Source of the DNA: an uncultured Prevotella sp.
GTDB lineage: Bacteria; Bacteroidota; Bacteroidia; Bacteroidales; Bacteroidaceae
Assembly: GCA_946409435.1 (NCBI GenBank)
Contig: CAMJWJ010000004.1
Span: 1 to 54,221, forward strand
Reading direction: 5' to 3'
Length of the DNA: 54,221 nt
Shown here: positions 5,538 to 15,011 of the stretch, one piece after another
How positions within the stretch are numbered: the stretch's first letter is position 1
Layout of the letters: every line of letters begins with the position of its first letter
The notes under the pieces: generated by a model
Databases searched by the model: none
Told to the model about the DNA's origin: nothing
The model's input: the letters and a program-made list of their open reading frames with translations, nothing else
Position numbers and translations under genes: made by a program

Positions 5538-8500
5538 ATGATACGCAAAAAAACCAACACCCTACTCCTGCTCCTGTTGACGATGACTCTGTCGGCAGCA
5601 GCACAGCAAGAACCGCGTGACATCGACAACTGGGTCCCCAACAACTCGTTCGGGCAAGGCAACCTCACCATCGACGGCTACAGCCAGTGGGACGGACAGT
5701 CGATGCAGAACTACACCGTCAACAGCGCCGGCGAAATAGAAATCCGCAACGCGGCGCAGCTGGCGCGGTATGCTCGGGAAATTCACGATAAAGATTCCGA
5801 TAAGGAATTCCGTAGTACGAACGTACACCTGCTGTGCGACATAGACCTTGGCGGCTATTATTTCTCCATCACGCGTAGTAATATCTATGGTATCCAGGCT
5901 ACGTTCGACGGCCATGGCCACACCATCCGCAACGGCTATGCCTTGCAATCATCCTATACCCAAGGCTATTACCAAGGCCTTTTTAAGGCTCTTAAAGGCG
6001 GCTATATCAAAGACCTGGTCGTGCGTAACTATCATGTCATAGGCGATGGTGCCGGCATTCTTGGTGATAATACATATGCCGGCATCATCTGTGGGTTAGC
6101 TTCCCCGGACTGGTACACAGATGAGAACACAAATACGCGTGTTTATAAAGGTTGTAAATTTGAAAACATCCGCGTCATCGACTGTACGATAACCGGCGAA
6201 GCGACCTGCGTTGGTGGAATCATTGGATTTGCAACTGAAGATCCAGACGTTGACGGAAAATACTATAAGAATGGTAAAGCTATCCGTGTTGACAATGAGC
6301 AAAGAGTACAATGCATTGATTGTCTGGTAATGAATTGCAGTATCTCCACAACTGATGATATAGCAGGCGGCATTATCGGCAAGGCAACGGTTGTAAACCT
6401 TGAAGGAAACCGCGTCATCAGCACTACTGTCCGTGGTGAGGATGAGTATGCCGGTGCCTTGCTTGGGGTAGATAAGTCAGTGGGATTTAGTAATGACTCT
6501 TATTCCAAACAGGCTCAGATTGATTGCAAAGACAATCTTGTATTGAACTGCTCCGTCAGCGGTGATGATATAGTTGGCGGTGCTATCGGAACCTTGGGTA
6601 CAGATTATTCTTCGTCTGGGTATAAGTTTTATACGATAAAGAACAATATGATTCATGCCACCGTTGACGGCAACACCGAAAAAAAGGCAGCTGTCGTTTA
6701 TGGCATCTCTACCGTAGAAGAGTTTCCCGTGTCAGACAACTACTACGACACCGAATTCTGTACACTTGATCCCGTAAAAACTTTAGAGGGTACTGCTGCA
6801 GGCAAAACGATAGCTGAAGGCAAGACCGCTGCGGACATGCACTCTGTCGATATGGGGTCGGACTCCAGATTCAAGAAGATGGAGAATCTATGGCCGCAGC
6901 TGCAGTCGGACTACGCCAGCGACAAGGTCATCACCACCGCCACAGAACTCGTGGCGCTGGCCGAAGAGGTCAACAATGGCATTTGCACCTACGAGGGCCG
7001 CGTGGTGCGACTGGGTGCCGACATCGACATGACGGGCGTCCTCATGCCTACCATCGGCATAACCGACCATCCCTTCATGGGCGAGTTCAACGGTCAGAGC
7101 CACACCATCAGCAACCTGAGCATCACTTCTGCGAATGACAACGTGGGCCTGTTCGGTGCTCTTATGAACGCCTACGTCCACAACGTCCGTATCGACGGTG
7201 CCAGCATCCTCGGAGAGAACCATGTGGGCGTGCTCTTCGGCACTACCGTCTACAGCCCCTGCTACATCAGCGACGTGCTGGTGGAGAACAGCTCCGTCTC
7301 AGGCTTGGGCAGCGTGGGCGGCATCGGCGGACGCGTGGCCGACAGCAAGAATATTGCCTACGCCACCATCGAGCGCTGCTACTTCAAAGGCTCCGTCACC
7401 ACTGGCTACGCTAACGCTAACGACGCGGCATGGGCTGGCGGCATCTGCGGCAACGTGCTGCGAGGCACCATCACCGACTGCGGCTGTGTGGCTACCATCA
7501 CCCGCTCCACCCAGGGCGAGCTGAAGGCTGGACTCATCGGCGGCAGCAATGGCACAATGACCGTCACCCGCTGCTATGCTGCTACTCCCGACAATGACAC
7601 ATGGACAAGGCTCCCCTTGGTCACCGGCCGTGGCAGCGCTGCCAGCGTGACGGAGACCCACTGCCCCGAAACCATCGCCAGTCAGGAGGGCATGAAGTCC
7701 GACCTGGGCGACACGTGGCGCTATTTCTCTAATATGAATCAGTTGCCTATCCCTGCCAGTCTGGGTAAATTCGCCAATGACGACCCTTCGGTGTTTGATG
7801 GCGACTTTGTGTTCTATCCCAACGACCAGGAGGGCACCTCCTACTACGTGAAGGAGTATATCGGTGGAGGCGGTGCTGTGACCATTCCCTCCACCGTCAA
7901 TGGCAGGCCCGTGACGAAGATTAACTACGAAGTGTTCTGTCAGCGCAGCGATGTCACCAGCGTCACGCTGCCGGAAAGCCTCCAATACATCGGCAATAAG
8001 GCTTTTTACGGAACAGGCATCACCACCATCTCGCTGTCAAACAGCATCACAGGCGTGGGCAACGAAGCTTTCGCAGCCTGTCCGTCGCTTACCAGCATCA
8101 GCATTGGCAGCCAGACCAAAGGACTAAATGATGATTCGTTCAGCAAATGTCCCAATCTGGCCAGCATCACCGTAGCAGCAGGCAACCCGGAAGTGAAGGC
8201 CGAAGGCGGCATCCTCTTCTCGGCAGATGGTACTGACCTCTACGTCTGCGCTCCGAAGGGAGCCACCAAGGGCGACTACACCGTGCCTTCAAACGTGGAC
8301 TATATCCCGTACTTTGCTTTCGACTACTGCACCCAGCTGACGGGCATCACTTTCCCTGCCAGTCTGTCCACTACCGGCGAGCAATTGTTCATTGGCTGCG
8401 ACAACCTGCGCTATCTCGACTTCAGCCAGTGCAATGACTGGGCACAAGGGTGGCTTTTCAGCGGCGTGACCGTACACCGTAACCCCATTGGACTTGAAGA

Positions 8501-9344
8501 CAAGACCTTTGCCGGTGTGCCTGAGCAGACCATCATCTATATGCCCGCCGACAAGAGCCATGACGCCAATGGCGAGAAGAATGTGGTCATCGGCAGCACA
8601 GGCACCGAACTGGTGCTGACCGATGGTTGGGACTTTGACCCGAAGGTGGCGTTCACCTTCCCCGCCGGAAGCTACGACCGCAACTTTACGGCCTACGCCA
8701 CTGCCGAGGGCTACGAAGACAGGGGCTACACCGTCTGTCTGCCATTCTCCTGGACACTCAACCTCGACGAAAGCACAAAGGCCAAGGTCTATGCCCCTTC
8801 TAAGATAGAAGACGTCGACGGCGTGACCACCGTCACCTTCAGCGAAGTGGAGAGTGGACAGATGGCCGCCTATACACCTTATTATATAGTAGTAAGCAGC
8901 GGCTCAGCCACCGTCACCGGTCAGGGCGGCAGCGTGGCACAGCACCAGACAGCAGGCACCACCGTCATCGACGGTGCCTCCTACCAGTTCAAGGGCACTA
9001 CTGCAACCATCCCCAACACCACACTCTACGACAGCAGCATGCCCGCCTACATCCTGCAGGGCGACGGCATCTGGTACAAGGTGCCCAGCGGCGAGCCGCT
9101 GGCCTACGCCGGTCCCTTCCGCGCCTACTTCCAGGCCACGACTCCCAACGGTGCCCGCAGCCTCGCCATGATATTCGGTGGCAGCTACACGCCCGGTGAA
9201 GGCAGTGGTCCTACGGCCATCGAGTCCGTCGTCCGCACCATCGACGCCGACGGCACCCAGCGTGTCTTCGACCTCAACGGCCGCCTGCTGCCCGGCAAGC
9301 CTAAGAAAGGTATATATATCATAAACGGGAAAAAAATATATTAA
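5538..9344 (+). CDS. Giant secreted GLUG-like / BspA-type LRR surface protein
   Basis: A 1268-residue exported protein. It has a Lys-rich start and Leu-rich hydrophobic core ending AAAQQ at about 22 (signal peptide). Residues about 60-700 hold repeated GLF/GGI(I/C)G turns, such as VGLFGALM, VGGIIGF, AGGIIGK and AGGICGN, typical of GLUG-type beta-helix repeats. Residues about 765-1000 are BspA-type leucine-rich repeats (SVTLPESLQYIGNKAFYG, TSISIGSQTKGLNDDSF). The last 25 residues, FDLNGRLLPGK...GIYIINGKKIY, match the short C-terminal motif of secreted Prevotella proteins, suggestive of type IX-like sorting or surface anchoring. Probably an adhesin or glycan-binding surface protein. By eye the DNA from about 5.8 to 6.8 kb is clearly more AT-rich than the rest, suggesting a mosaic. 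It is followed after 14 bp by fucP and may be co-transcribed with it. Confidence 0.85.
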   Translation: MIRKKTNTLLLLLLTMTLSAAAQQEPRDIDNWVPNNSFGQGNLTIDGYSQWDGQSMQNYTVNSAGEIEIRNAAQLARYAREIHDKDSDKEFRSTNVHLLCDIDLGGYYFSITRSNIYGIQATFDGHGHTIRNGYALQSSYTQGYYQGLFKALKGGYIKDLVVRNYHVIGDGAGILGDNTYAGIICGLASPDWYTDENTNTRVYKGCKFENIRVIDCTITGEATCVGGIIGFATEDPDVDGKYYKNGKAIRVDNEQRVQCIDCLVMNCSISTTDDIAGGIIGKATVVNLEGNRVISTTVRGEDEYAGALLGVDKSVGFSNDSYSKQAQIDCKDNLVLNCSVSGDDIVGGAIGTLGTDYSSSGYKFYTIKNNMIHATVDGNTEKKAAVVYGISTVEEFPVSDNYYDTEFCTLDPVKTLEGTAAGKTIAEGKTAADMHSVDMGSDSRFKKMENLWPQLQSDYASDKVITTATELVALAEEVNNGICTYEGRVVRLGADIDMTGVLMPTIGITDHPFMGEFNGQSHTISNLSITSANDNVGLFGALMNAYVHNVRIDGASILGENHVGVLFGTTVYSPCYISDVLVENSSVSGLGSVGGIGGRVADSKNIAYATIERCYFKGSVTTGYANANDAAWAGGICGNVLRGTITDCGCVATITRSTQGELKAGLIGGSNGTMTVTRCYAATPDNDTWTRLPLVTGRGSAASVTETHCPETIASQEGMKSDLGDTWRYFSNMNQLPIPASLGKFANDDPSVFDGDFVFYPNDQEGTSYYVKEYIGGGGAVTIPSTVNGRPVTKINYEVFCQRSDVTSVTLPESLQYIGNKAFYGTGITTISLSNSITGVGNEAFAACPSLTSISIGSQTKGLNDDSFSKCPNLASITVAAGNPEVKAEGGILFSADGTDLYVCAPKGATKGDYTVPSNVDYIPYFAFDYCTQLTGITFPASLSTTGEQLFIGCDNLRYLDFSQCNDWAQGWLFSGVTVHRNPIGLEDKTFAGVPEQTIIYMPADKSHDANGEKNVVIGSTGTELVLTDGWDFDPKVAFTFPAGSYDRNFTAYATAEGYEDRGYTVCLPFSWTLNLDESTKAKVYAPSKIEDVDGVTTVTFSEVESGQMAAYTPYYIVVSSGSATVTGQGGSVAQHQTAGTTVIDGASYQFKGTTATIPNTTLYDSSMPAYILQGDGIWYKVPSGEPLAYAGPFRAYFQATTPNGARSLAMIFGGSYTPGEGSGPTAIESVVRTIDADGTQRVFDLNGRLLPGKPKKGIYIINGKKIY

Positions 9345-9358
9345 TTCAAGTACGAACT

Positions 9359-10669
9359 ATGGAACAGAAGAAACAGTCGATCATCTCACGCGACGGCGTC
9401 AGCTACCTGGTGCCGTTCATCCTCGTCACGTCGTGCTTTGCCCTGTGGGGCTTTGCCAACGACATCACCAACCCAATGGTGAAAGCCTTCTCGAAAATCT
9501 TCCGCATGAGCGTCACCGACGGTGCACTGGTGCAGGTAGCCTTCTACGGCGGCTACTTCGCCATGGCCTTCCCCGCCGCAATGTTCATACGTAAGTACTC
9601 CTACAAGGCCGGCGTGCTGATGGGTCTGGGACTGTATGCCATCGGTGCACTGCTGTTCCTGCCGGCATCGTGGACAGGCATGTACTACCCGTTCCTCGTG
9701 GCATACTTCATACTGACCTGCGGACTGTCGTTCCTTGAGACGTCGTGCAACCCCTACATCCTGTCGATGGGCAGCGAAGAGACGGCCACGCGACGGCTGA
9801 ACCTGGCACAGTGTTTCAACCCGATGGGTTCGCTGTGCGGCATGTATGTCGCCATGAACTTCATCCAGGCCAGACTGAACCCCGCCTCTACCGAGGAGCG
9901 CGCCCTGCTGAGCGACAGCGAGTTTACCGCCATGCGCGACAGCGACCTGATGGTGCTCATCGCCCCCTATCTGGCCATCGGTGCCGTGATAGCGCTGATG
10001 TTCCTCGTCATCTACCTGACGCGCATGCCCCACAATGCCGACCAGAACCACGACGTGCACCCGCTGGCCACGCTGCGCCGCATCTGCAGCATCGACTACT
10101 ACCGCGAGGGCGTCATCGCCCAGTTCTTCTATGTCGGCGTACAGATTATGTGCTGGACCTTCATCATCCAGTACGGTACCCGCGTGCTGATGGGTGAGGG
10201 CATGAGCGAGCAGCAGGCTGAGGTGACGTCGCAGCAGTACAACATCGTGGCCATGGTCATCTTCGTCAGCAGCCGTTTCATCTGTACCTACTTCCTGAAA
10301 TTCATCAATGCCGGCGCACTGCTCGGTCTGCTGGCTGCCGTGGGAGCCTGCCTGACGGTGGGCGTCATCGCCATCGACGGGCGGATGGGGCTCTACTGCC
10401 TCGTGGCCATCTCGGCCTGTATGTCGCTGATGTTCCCCACCATCTACGGCATAGCGCTGCAGGGCTTGGGCGACGATGCGAAGTTCGGTGCCGCCGGACT
10501 CATCATGGCCATCCTCGGTGGTTCCGTGCTGCCGCCGCTGCAGGCCTCGATCATCGACCAGGGCACTGTCTTCGGTCTGCCGGCCGTCAACGTGTCCTTC
10601 GTGCTGCCCCTGCTGTGCTTTGCAGTCATCATCGTCTACGGATGGCGCACGTGGCAGAGAACGAGGTGA
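9359..10669 (+). CDS. fucP: FucP-type sugar:H+ symporter (MFS)
   Basis: A 436-residue major facilitator protein with about 12 hydrophobic segments, in the inner membrane. CFALWGFANDITNPMVKAF (Asp35) and GLSFLETSCNPYIL (Glu127) correspond by position and motif to the two acidic residues that E. coli FucP needs for proton coupling and sugar binding. LNLAQCFNPMGSLCGM is also typical of the family. It imports fucose or a related hexose; the glucose/galactose branch of the same family cannot be excluded. It lies 14 bp after a surface protein gene and about 200 bp before a GH43 gene, so it may import a sugar released by that enzyme. No fucose isomerase or kinase is present in the window. Confidence 0.87.
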   Translation: MEQKKQSIISRDGVSYLVPFILVTSCFALWGFANDITNPMVKAFSKIFRMSVTDGALVQVAFYGGYFAMAFPAAMFIRKYSYKAGVLMGLGLYAIGALLFLPASWTGMYYPFLVAYFILTCGLSFLETSCNPYILSMGSEETATRRLNLAQCFNPMGSLCGMYVAMNFIQARLNPASTEERALLSDSEFTAMRDSDLMVLIAPYLAIGAVIALMFLVIYLTRMPHNADQNHDVHPLATLRRICSIDYYREGVIAQFFYVGVQIMCWTFIIQYGTRVLMGEGMSEQQAEVTSQQYNIVAMVIFVSSRFICTYFLKFINAGALLGLLAAVGACLTVGVIAIDGRMGLYCLVAISACMSLMFPTIYGIALQGLGDDAKFGAAGLIMAILGGSVLPPLQASIIDQGTVFGLPAVNVSFVLPLLCFAVIIVYGWRTWQRTR

Positions 10670-10689
10670 GACACGATACGTGAGAGTGT

Positions 10690-10870
10690 TTAAAACCACG
10701 GATTACACGGATTACACGGATTTATATAAACAACGAATAAAAAATAATTCGTATAATTCGTTACATTCGTTGTAGTAAAAAACAATTCGTGTAATTCGTT
10801 ACATTCGTTGTAGTAAAAAACAATTCGTGTAATTCGTTGAATCCGTTGTGTAAAAATAATAAATTCGTGT
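10690..10870. repeat. Tandem word repeats including a 38-bp unit
   Basis: After CACGGATTA repeats at about 10695-10720, a 38-bp unit beginning AATTCGTGTAATTCGTTAC is repeated at 10746, 10784 and 10822, the third copy diverging. Inside each unit the word ATTCGTNNA recurs every 9 bp. ATTCGTGTA and the reverse complement of ACGGATTAC differ by a single C/T, so both belong to one word family. The array runs to the start codon of the GH43 gene. Confidence 0.85.
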
Positions 10871-10873
10871 AAT

Positions 10874-13012
10874 ATGTTATTCAGTCATACAGTTCAGAAA
10901 TACAGCGTACTGACGTTCCTCCTGTGTTGTACCGTGGCGTCACATTCGCAGTCCGTGTCGTGGTCGGCCGACAACGGCAACGGCACGTTCACCAATCCCC
11001 TGTTCTACGACGAGTTCTCCGACCCCGACGTGCTACGCGTCGGCGACGACTACTACCTGGCCGGCACCACCATGCATGCCGTCCCCGGACTGGTTGTCCT
11101 GCACTCCCGCGACCTTGTCAACTGGCAGTTTGCCAGCTACTGCTTCGACCGTTTCGACTTCCCCGACGACCGCTTCGCGCTGAAGAACGGGCAGGAGATC
11201 TACGGTCAGGGCATCTGGGCTCCCTGCATCCGCTACCACAACGGCACGTTCTACGTGTTCAGCAACGTCAACGGCAAGGGGCTGCAGTGCTACACCAGCA
11301 ACGACATCCACGGACCGTGGAAGCACCATAACATGCAGGGTAACATCTACGACCTCGGCGTGCTGTTCGACGACGACGGCAAGATATATGCCATACACGG
11401 CTATGGCACGGTGAAATGCACCGAACTGAAGGCCGACATGAGCGGCCCCGTCGACGGCACCGAGCGCGTCATCATCCCCGAAGGCAACGGTGTGGGCGAA
11501 GGGCACCACATGTACAAGATCGACGGCATGTACTACCTCATCTCCACCGACTACCAGCCCAACGGCCGTACGCTGTGCTCGCGGTCGAAGAGCATCTGGG
11601 GTCCCTACGAGACACGCGTCATCACGGCCGACGAGACCTACGGCTACCATGCCGCACGGCTGACGCAGGTGCCACGGGGCACGAAGCCCCGCATCGGAGA
11701 AGACGGCACCCGCTTTACCCTTGGCAGCCTCGACGTCGACGCCACGGCATGCAGCAACGCCCATCAGGGCGGCATCGTACAGTATGCCGACGGCTCCTGG
11801 TGGGCACTGTTCATGCAGGACTTCCACTCCATAGGGCGTACCGTCTGCCTCATGCCCATCACGTGGGAAGACGGCTGGCCCATGATAGGACTGAAGGGCA
11901 ACCTGGGGCGTGCACCACGCACGTGGTATAAGCCGGGAACAGCCCCCTCGGGGGCAGTAGCGGAGGCTGTGGTTTGTGCCCCTTACTCTCGCAGTGGTTT
12001 CCAGGCCGACGGCAGCCAGCGTCTGAAACCCATCTGGCAGTGGAACCACAACCCTGACGACCGGCTGTGGAGCCTGCGCGACGGCAAGCTGAGGCTGAAC
12101 GCCATGCCTGCCGACCAGCTGATGTGGGCACGTAACACGCTGACACAGCGCGTCATCGGGCCACAGTCGGTGGCTACCGTAGAGATGGCCGTCGGCGGCA
12201 TGAAGGATGGTGACGTCTGCGGACTGGGTAACATCAACGTGCCCTGCTCGTGGATTGGTGTCACGAAGGATGACACACGCCTGCACCTGCGCTGCTTTGA
12301 ACAGCTGACCAACGACACCGTCACCGTAGGCATCGAGGCCACCGACGGGAAAGTCAGAAAGGTATGGCTGCGCATGGTGGGCGACTACGACAACGACCGG
12401 GCACACTACGAGTACTCGCTCAACGGCGAGCAGTTCCACCAGTTGGGGCGCGAGATGCCGCTGTCGTATCAGCTCATCACCTTCCAGGGTTCACGCCACG
12501 CCCTGTTTGCCTTCAACACCAAGGGCAGGAAGGGCGGATATGCCGAGTTCAGCCACTTCACCGTCGAGGAGCCGTGTGCCGACCGCTCGCGTAACATCCC
12601 CTACGGCCGTACCATCCGTATCGTCAACAAAGCCACCGGTCGGCCAGCCATAGCCACGAAGCACGGCTTGCTGTACGACACGAGGGTCGACGACAAGAGT
12701 CCGCTGACGCAGTTCGTGGTCGAAGACCGCGGACAAGGGCGTGTGGCACTACGCTGCAGTGACGGCCGCTACCTGAAGGTCTACGGTGACGGACTGCCCG
12801 GCGACGTGCGCTTCACCAGCAGTGCCGACGATGCCGAGGTGTTCCTCTGGCAGGACTACCTCGGCCACGACTTCATGCTGCTCTCGCTGCGCAACCACCG
12901 CTATATGGGCAAGAGTCCTACCACGGGAAGCCCCTACTCCATGGACTTCACCGGTCCTGACCCGGCACGCCGCAACGGTTCGGTGCTACAGTGGGAAGAA
13001 ACAGAGAAGTGA
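10874..13012 (+). CDS. Secreted glycoside hydrolase family 43 protein
   Basis: A 712-residue exported protein (hydrophobic core SVLTFLLCCTVA, then SHSQS). The five-bladed propeller of GH43 runs from about 40 to 340, with the expected triad: Asp50 in FSDPDVLRVGDDYYL (general base), Asp160 in NIYDLGVLFDDDGK (pKa modulator) and Glu209 in GVGEGHHMYKIDGMYYL (general acid). Residues about 385-570 look like the C-terminal beta-sandwich common in GH43 enzymes, and about 580-712 form a further beta-rich domain that may bind sugar. Family members are arabinofuranosidases, xylosidases or exo-galactanases; subfamily 12-like is my best guess. The start ATG follows directly on a repeat array, so the leader is unusual. 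Residue roles are assigned by motif, not by alignment. Confidence 0.9.
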   Translation: MLFSHTVQKYSVLTFLLCCTVASHSQSVSWSADNGNGTFTNPLFYDEFSDPDVLRVGDDYYLAGTTMHAVPGLVVLHSRDLVNWQFASYCFDRFDFPDDRFALKNGQEIYGQGIWAPCIRYHNGTFYVFSNVNGKGLQCYTSNDIHGPWKHHNMQGNIYDLGVLFDDDGKIYAIHGYGTVKCTELKADMSGPVDGTERVIIPEGNGVGEGHHMYKIDGMYYLISTDYQPNGRTLCSRSKSIWGPYETRVITADETYGYHAARLTQVPRGTKPRIGEDGTRFTLGSLDVDATACSNAHQGGIVQYADGSWWALFMQDFHSIGRTVCLMPITWEDGWPMIGLKGNLGRAPRTWYKPGTAPSGAVAEAVVCAPYSRSGFQADGSQRLKPIWQWNHNPDDRLWSLRDGKLRLNAMPADQLMWARNTLTQRVIGPQSVATVEMAVGGMKDGDVCGLGNINVPCSWIGVTKDDTRLHLRCFEQLTNDTVTVGIEATDGKVRKVWLRMVGDYDNDRAHYEYSLNGEQFHQLGREMPLSYQLITFQGSRHALFAFNTKGRKGGYAEFSHFTVEEPCADRSRNIPYGRTIRIVNKATGRPAIATKHGLLYDTRVDDKSPLTQFVVEDRGQGRVALRCSDGRYLKVYGDGLPGDVRFTSSADDAEVFLWQDYLGHDFMLLSLRNHRYMGKSPTTGSPYSMDFTGPDPARRNGSVLQWEETEK

Positions 13013-13069
13013 GAAGTTGACACGTTGTCTGAATAATTCAAGTTCCTGTTACCACAGATTGCACAGAAG

Positions 13070-13165
13070 ACACAGATTTTCCAAGACAACGAATTAAGAC
13101 GAATTATACGAATTACACAGGTTTATTTTACAACGGATTAAACGGATTGAACGGATTTAATAAAC
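13070..13165. repeat. Short word repeats after the GH43 gene
   Basis: This stretch contains CGAATTA-type words at 13084-13118 and ACGGATTNAACGGATTGAACGGATTT-like spacing at 13133-13160. They are degenerate members of the same 9-bp word family as 3395-3645 and 10690-10870. The rest of the gap from 13013 to 13656 holds inverted repeats described separately and no gene. Confidence 0.6.
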
Positions 13166-13248
13166 AACGAATGATGAATGTCAGATAACAGGTCAACTTT
13201 CTTTTAGTTCGTAGAGTCTCATTATAATTACTAATTGAAAAAAGACGT

Positions 13249-13345
13249 GACCCTTCTGACCCTTCTGCCACCAGACCTACTCCCCTCCCTTCGGGAGGGG
13301 TTGGGGGTGGGTCGTCAGTCTGATGGCAGAAGAAGCAGAAGGGTC
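13249..13345. repeat. Long inverted repeat with GC-rich central hairpin
   Basis: Arms 13249-13276 and 13318-13345 pair over 28 positions with four mismatches. The left arm is a doubled word, ACCCTTCTG twice. The centre holds CCCCTCCC-TTCG-GGAGGGG followed by a G-rich tail. The GC-rich centre resembles the units at 39183-39303. Confidence 0.8.
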
Positions 13346-13412
13346 AGGTAAAAAGTTAATATAACATTTTACACGTACGCGCGCGCATAATAATAGGGGA
13401 ACAGCAAAACAT

Positions 13413-13468
13413 GTGTCCTACGTGTCCACGGCGGAAGGACGGGTAGGACACATAGGACACGTTTTTTT
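13413..13468. repeat. Inverted repeat followed by T-run; VapE-type leader relic
   Basis: Arms GTGTCCTACGTGTCC (13413-13427) and GGACACATAGGACAC (13446-13460) pair with one mismatch, and eight T follow at 13462-13469. A CGCGCGCATAATAATAGGGG-like motif lies just upstream (13379-13400). The same order occurs before the vapE-like gene at 3797-3926. It may act as a terminator, but the shared layout suggests a decayed VapE cassette leader. Confidence 0.65.
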
Positions 13469-13515
13469 TCATAAACTATCATATAGATATAAGCCACACC
13501 TTCGCTCATCCGGCT

Positions 13516-13578
13516 GAGTGGGCTACTTACAAACGTAAGTAGTCTACTTATGAAAATGAGAAGGCCACTTACGACCAC
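13516..13578 (+). repeat. Degenerate 21-bp repeat, three units
   Basis: Units begin at 13516, 13537 and 13558. Translated in the vapE register they read EWATYKR, then a stop in the second unit, then EKATYDH. This is a decayed relative of the EKATH array in the vapE-like gene, lying downstream of a VapE-type leader relic. Confidence 0.75.
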
Positions 13579-13656
13579 TTTACACCATAGTTTCAGTCCG
13601 TCACGGAGAAATAAAAAGGCCGTCACGACGGACGACCTATAATATATTTATTCCTG

Positions 13657-14223
13657 TTACTCAACTGTAAATGTTGTAACTTTCATACCGTTCTTTGTGT
13701 TTGCATTATTAGGATCACCGATGACTATACCGTATTCTCCTGGTTCCAAATCCTCCAGTTGAATGAGGTATGAGGATTCTCCATACTTCTTTGCTTTATA
13801 TTCGACACTTGCTAAGTTATTGGTTTTACTGGCGGATAAAGTACCTACTTCAGCCAATTGATATCTACGTTCCTTATTCTTATAAATGTCAAACTTGAAG
13901 ATGTTGATAAACGAATTGGGGTCGGTTGTGTTATCCTTCGCCCTAAGAATAAGACGGGCAGTACGCTGTGCCTTAGTGGCATTTATTGATTTGTTGCCAT
14001 TTATCGTCAAGCGTGACTTCACTTTGCCAATACCTGTCAAATAGAGGCTTGCACCAGCTTTTGTCTTTACATACCCATTCTCTCTTTTCAGAACAACGCC
14101 TTCCGAGTCTGATGTTAACAAAAGTGTTTCTTCAGAAAACTCAGGTTCTGGTGCGGTTACCTGTGCCATTGTTGACATCGTTGAACACAAGCTCAAAATA
14201 AGAGCCATCATCATTTGTTTCAT
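13657..14223 (-). CDS. Small secreted protein, unknown function
   Basis: A 188-residue protein with a clear signal peptide (MKQMMMALILSLCSTMSTMAQ). The mature part alternates short beta-strand-like stretches (GVVLKRENGYVKTKAGASLYLTGIG, ARLILRAKDNTTDP, YLIQLEDLEPGEYGIVIGD), suggesting a beta-sandwich. LEDLEPGEYGI recalls Bacteroidota periplasmic or surface proteins of unknown role. By eye its DNA is much more AT-rich than the GH43 and CotH genes on either side, so it may be acquired. No clear promoter was found just upstream. No motif gives a function. Confidence 0.7.
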   Translation of the reverse strand: MKQMMMALILSLCSTMSTMAQVTAPEPEFSEETLLLTSDSEGVVLKRENGYVKTKAGASLYLTGIGKVKSRLTINGNKSINATKAQRTARLILRAKDNTTDPNSFINIFKFDIYKNKERRYQLAEVGTLSASKTNNLASVEYKAKKYGESSYLIQLEDLEPGEYGIVIGDPNNANTKNGMKVTTFTVE

Positions 14224-14593
14224 AATCTTTTCGCTTAACCGTGATGCGTAGGGCTTAGTTGTACAATGTTATTAATAAAAATGTTTTAATGTTCGATAAA
14301 GTTATCTGATAGCTACGGGAGCACCTTGTCCAAATATGATACTGAGGGGTTAAACGCAATAATATTGCCATTGGCCACACTGTCAGAATAATCTTGAAGA
14401 GCGGCCTCCTACGAATACACTATATTGATTCTGAGCAAAGTAAGACCTATAGAAGTCTTTGTATCCCTCAGCCCCATCGTCATAATATGACAACTGGCTG
14501 AAATTCCGTTAAAATCTGCGTATGCCATAATTACAATTGATAGCTTTTTACATTTTACATCAACCATCAATCGCTGAAACGCGAGCATAAAAA

Positions 14594-14887
14594 GAAGCGT
14601 GATACCTCTTATCGCGTTTAGCACGGGGCGGCGTCGGTTGGAGCCCCGGAGTCTCTATAAGTATGCATCACGCTTTATCAGCGCAATAGCATTGCTGATT
14701 AGAGACAACGAAGACACCATACTATACTTGATGCCACCGTCACTACTATGATTCCGTGCTTGTTATTCCAAATGAGTTTCCGACGCTCTTGGCTAAACGC
14801 GAAATAATAGCTAATGCTTTTGTTTTATCCACTATGTCTTGCAATAGCTAATTCCGTCAAGGGATAAGCTATGCGACTGCAAAAATA
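14594..14887 (-). ncRNA. Candidate structured RNA on the minus strand
   Basis: On the minus strand a TATTTTTG box (14880-14887) precedes about 280 nt with several inverted repeats: ATCAGCAAT / ATTGCGCTGAT with a 2-nt bulge, an outer stem AAGCGTGAT (14667-14675) with ATCACGCTT (14595-14603), and an inner stem CGGGGC / GCCCCG. A short T-run follows the outer stem at about 14589-14594. No reading frame longer than about 40 codons crosses it. It does not match tmRNA, RNase P RNA, SRP RNA or riboswitch signatures that I know. The -33 box is poor. It could instead be the remnant of a decayed element or gene leader. Confidence 0.35.
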
Positions 14888-15011
14888 CAAAAAGTTTCAC
14901 AAAAAGAAACTTTTCACAGCAAAAAAACTACAAATATGTGTAATTTAATTTGCTAAACAGGATTTTGACAACATAAAAGGGGTAGTTCTTATTGTATAAT
15001 TGAATAACTTA

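Noticed and set aside
9386..10699. 437-codon minus-strand frame across fucP
   Set aside because: Antisense shadow produced by GC-rich third positions; the sense strand encodes a standard MFS symporter.
11033..12439. 468-codon minus-strand frame across the GH43 gene
   Set aside because: Shadow of a gene with all three GH43 catalytic motifs.
14409..14624. 71-codon minus-strand frame MLNAIRGITLL...
   Set aside because: No promoter, start context or domain; it begins inside the hairpin of the candidate RNA. It may be decayed coding DNA but cannot be supported.
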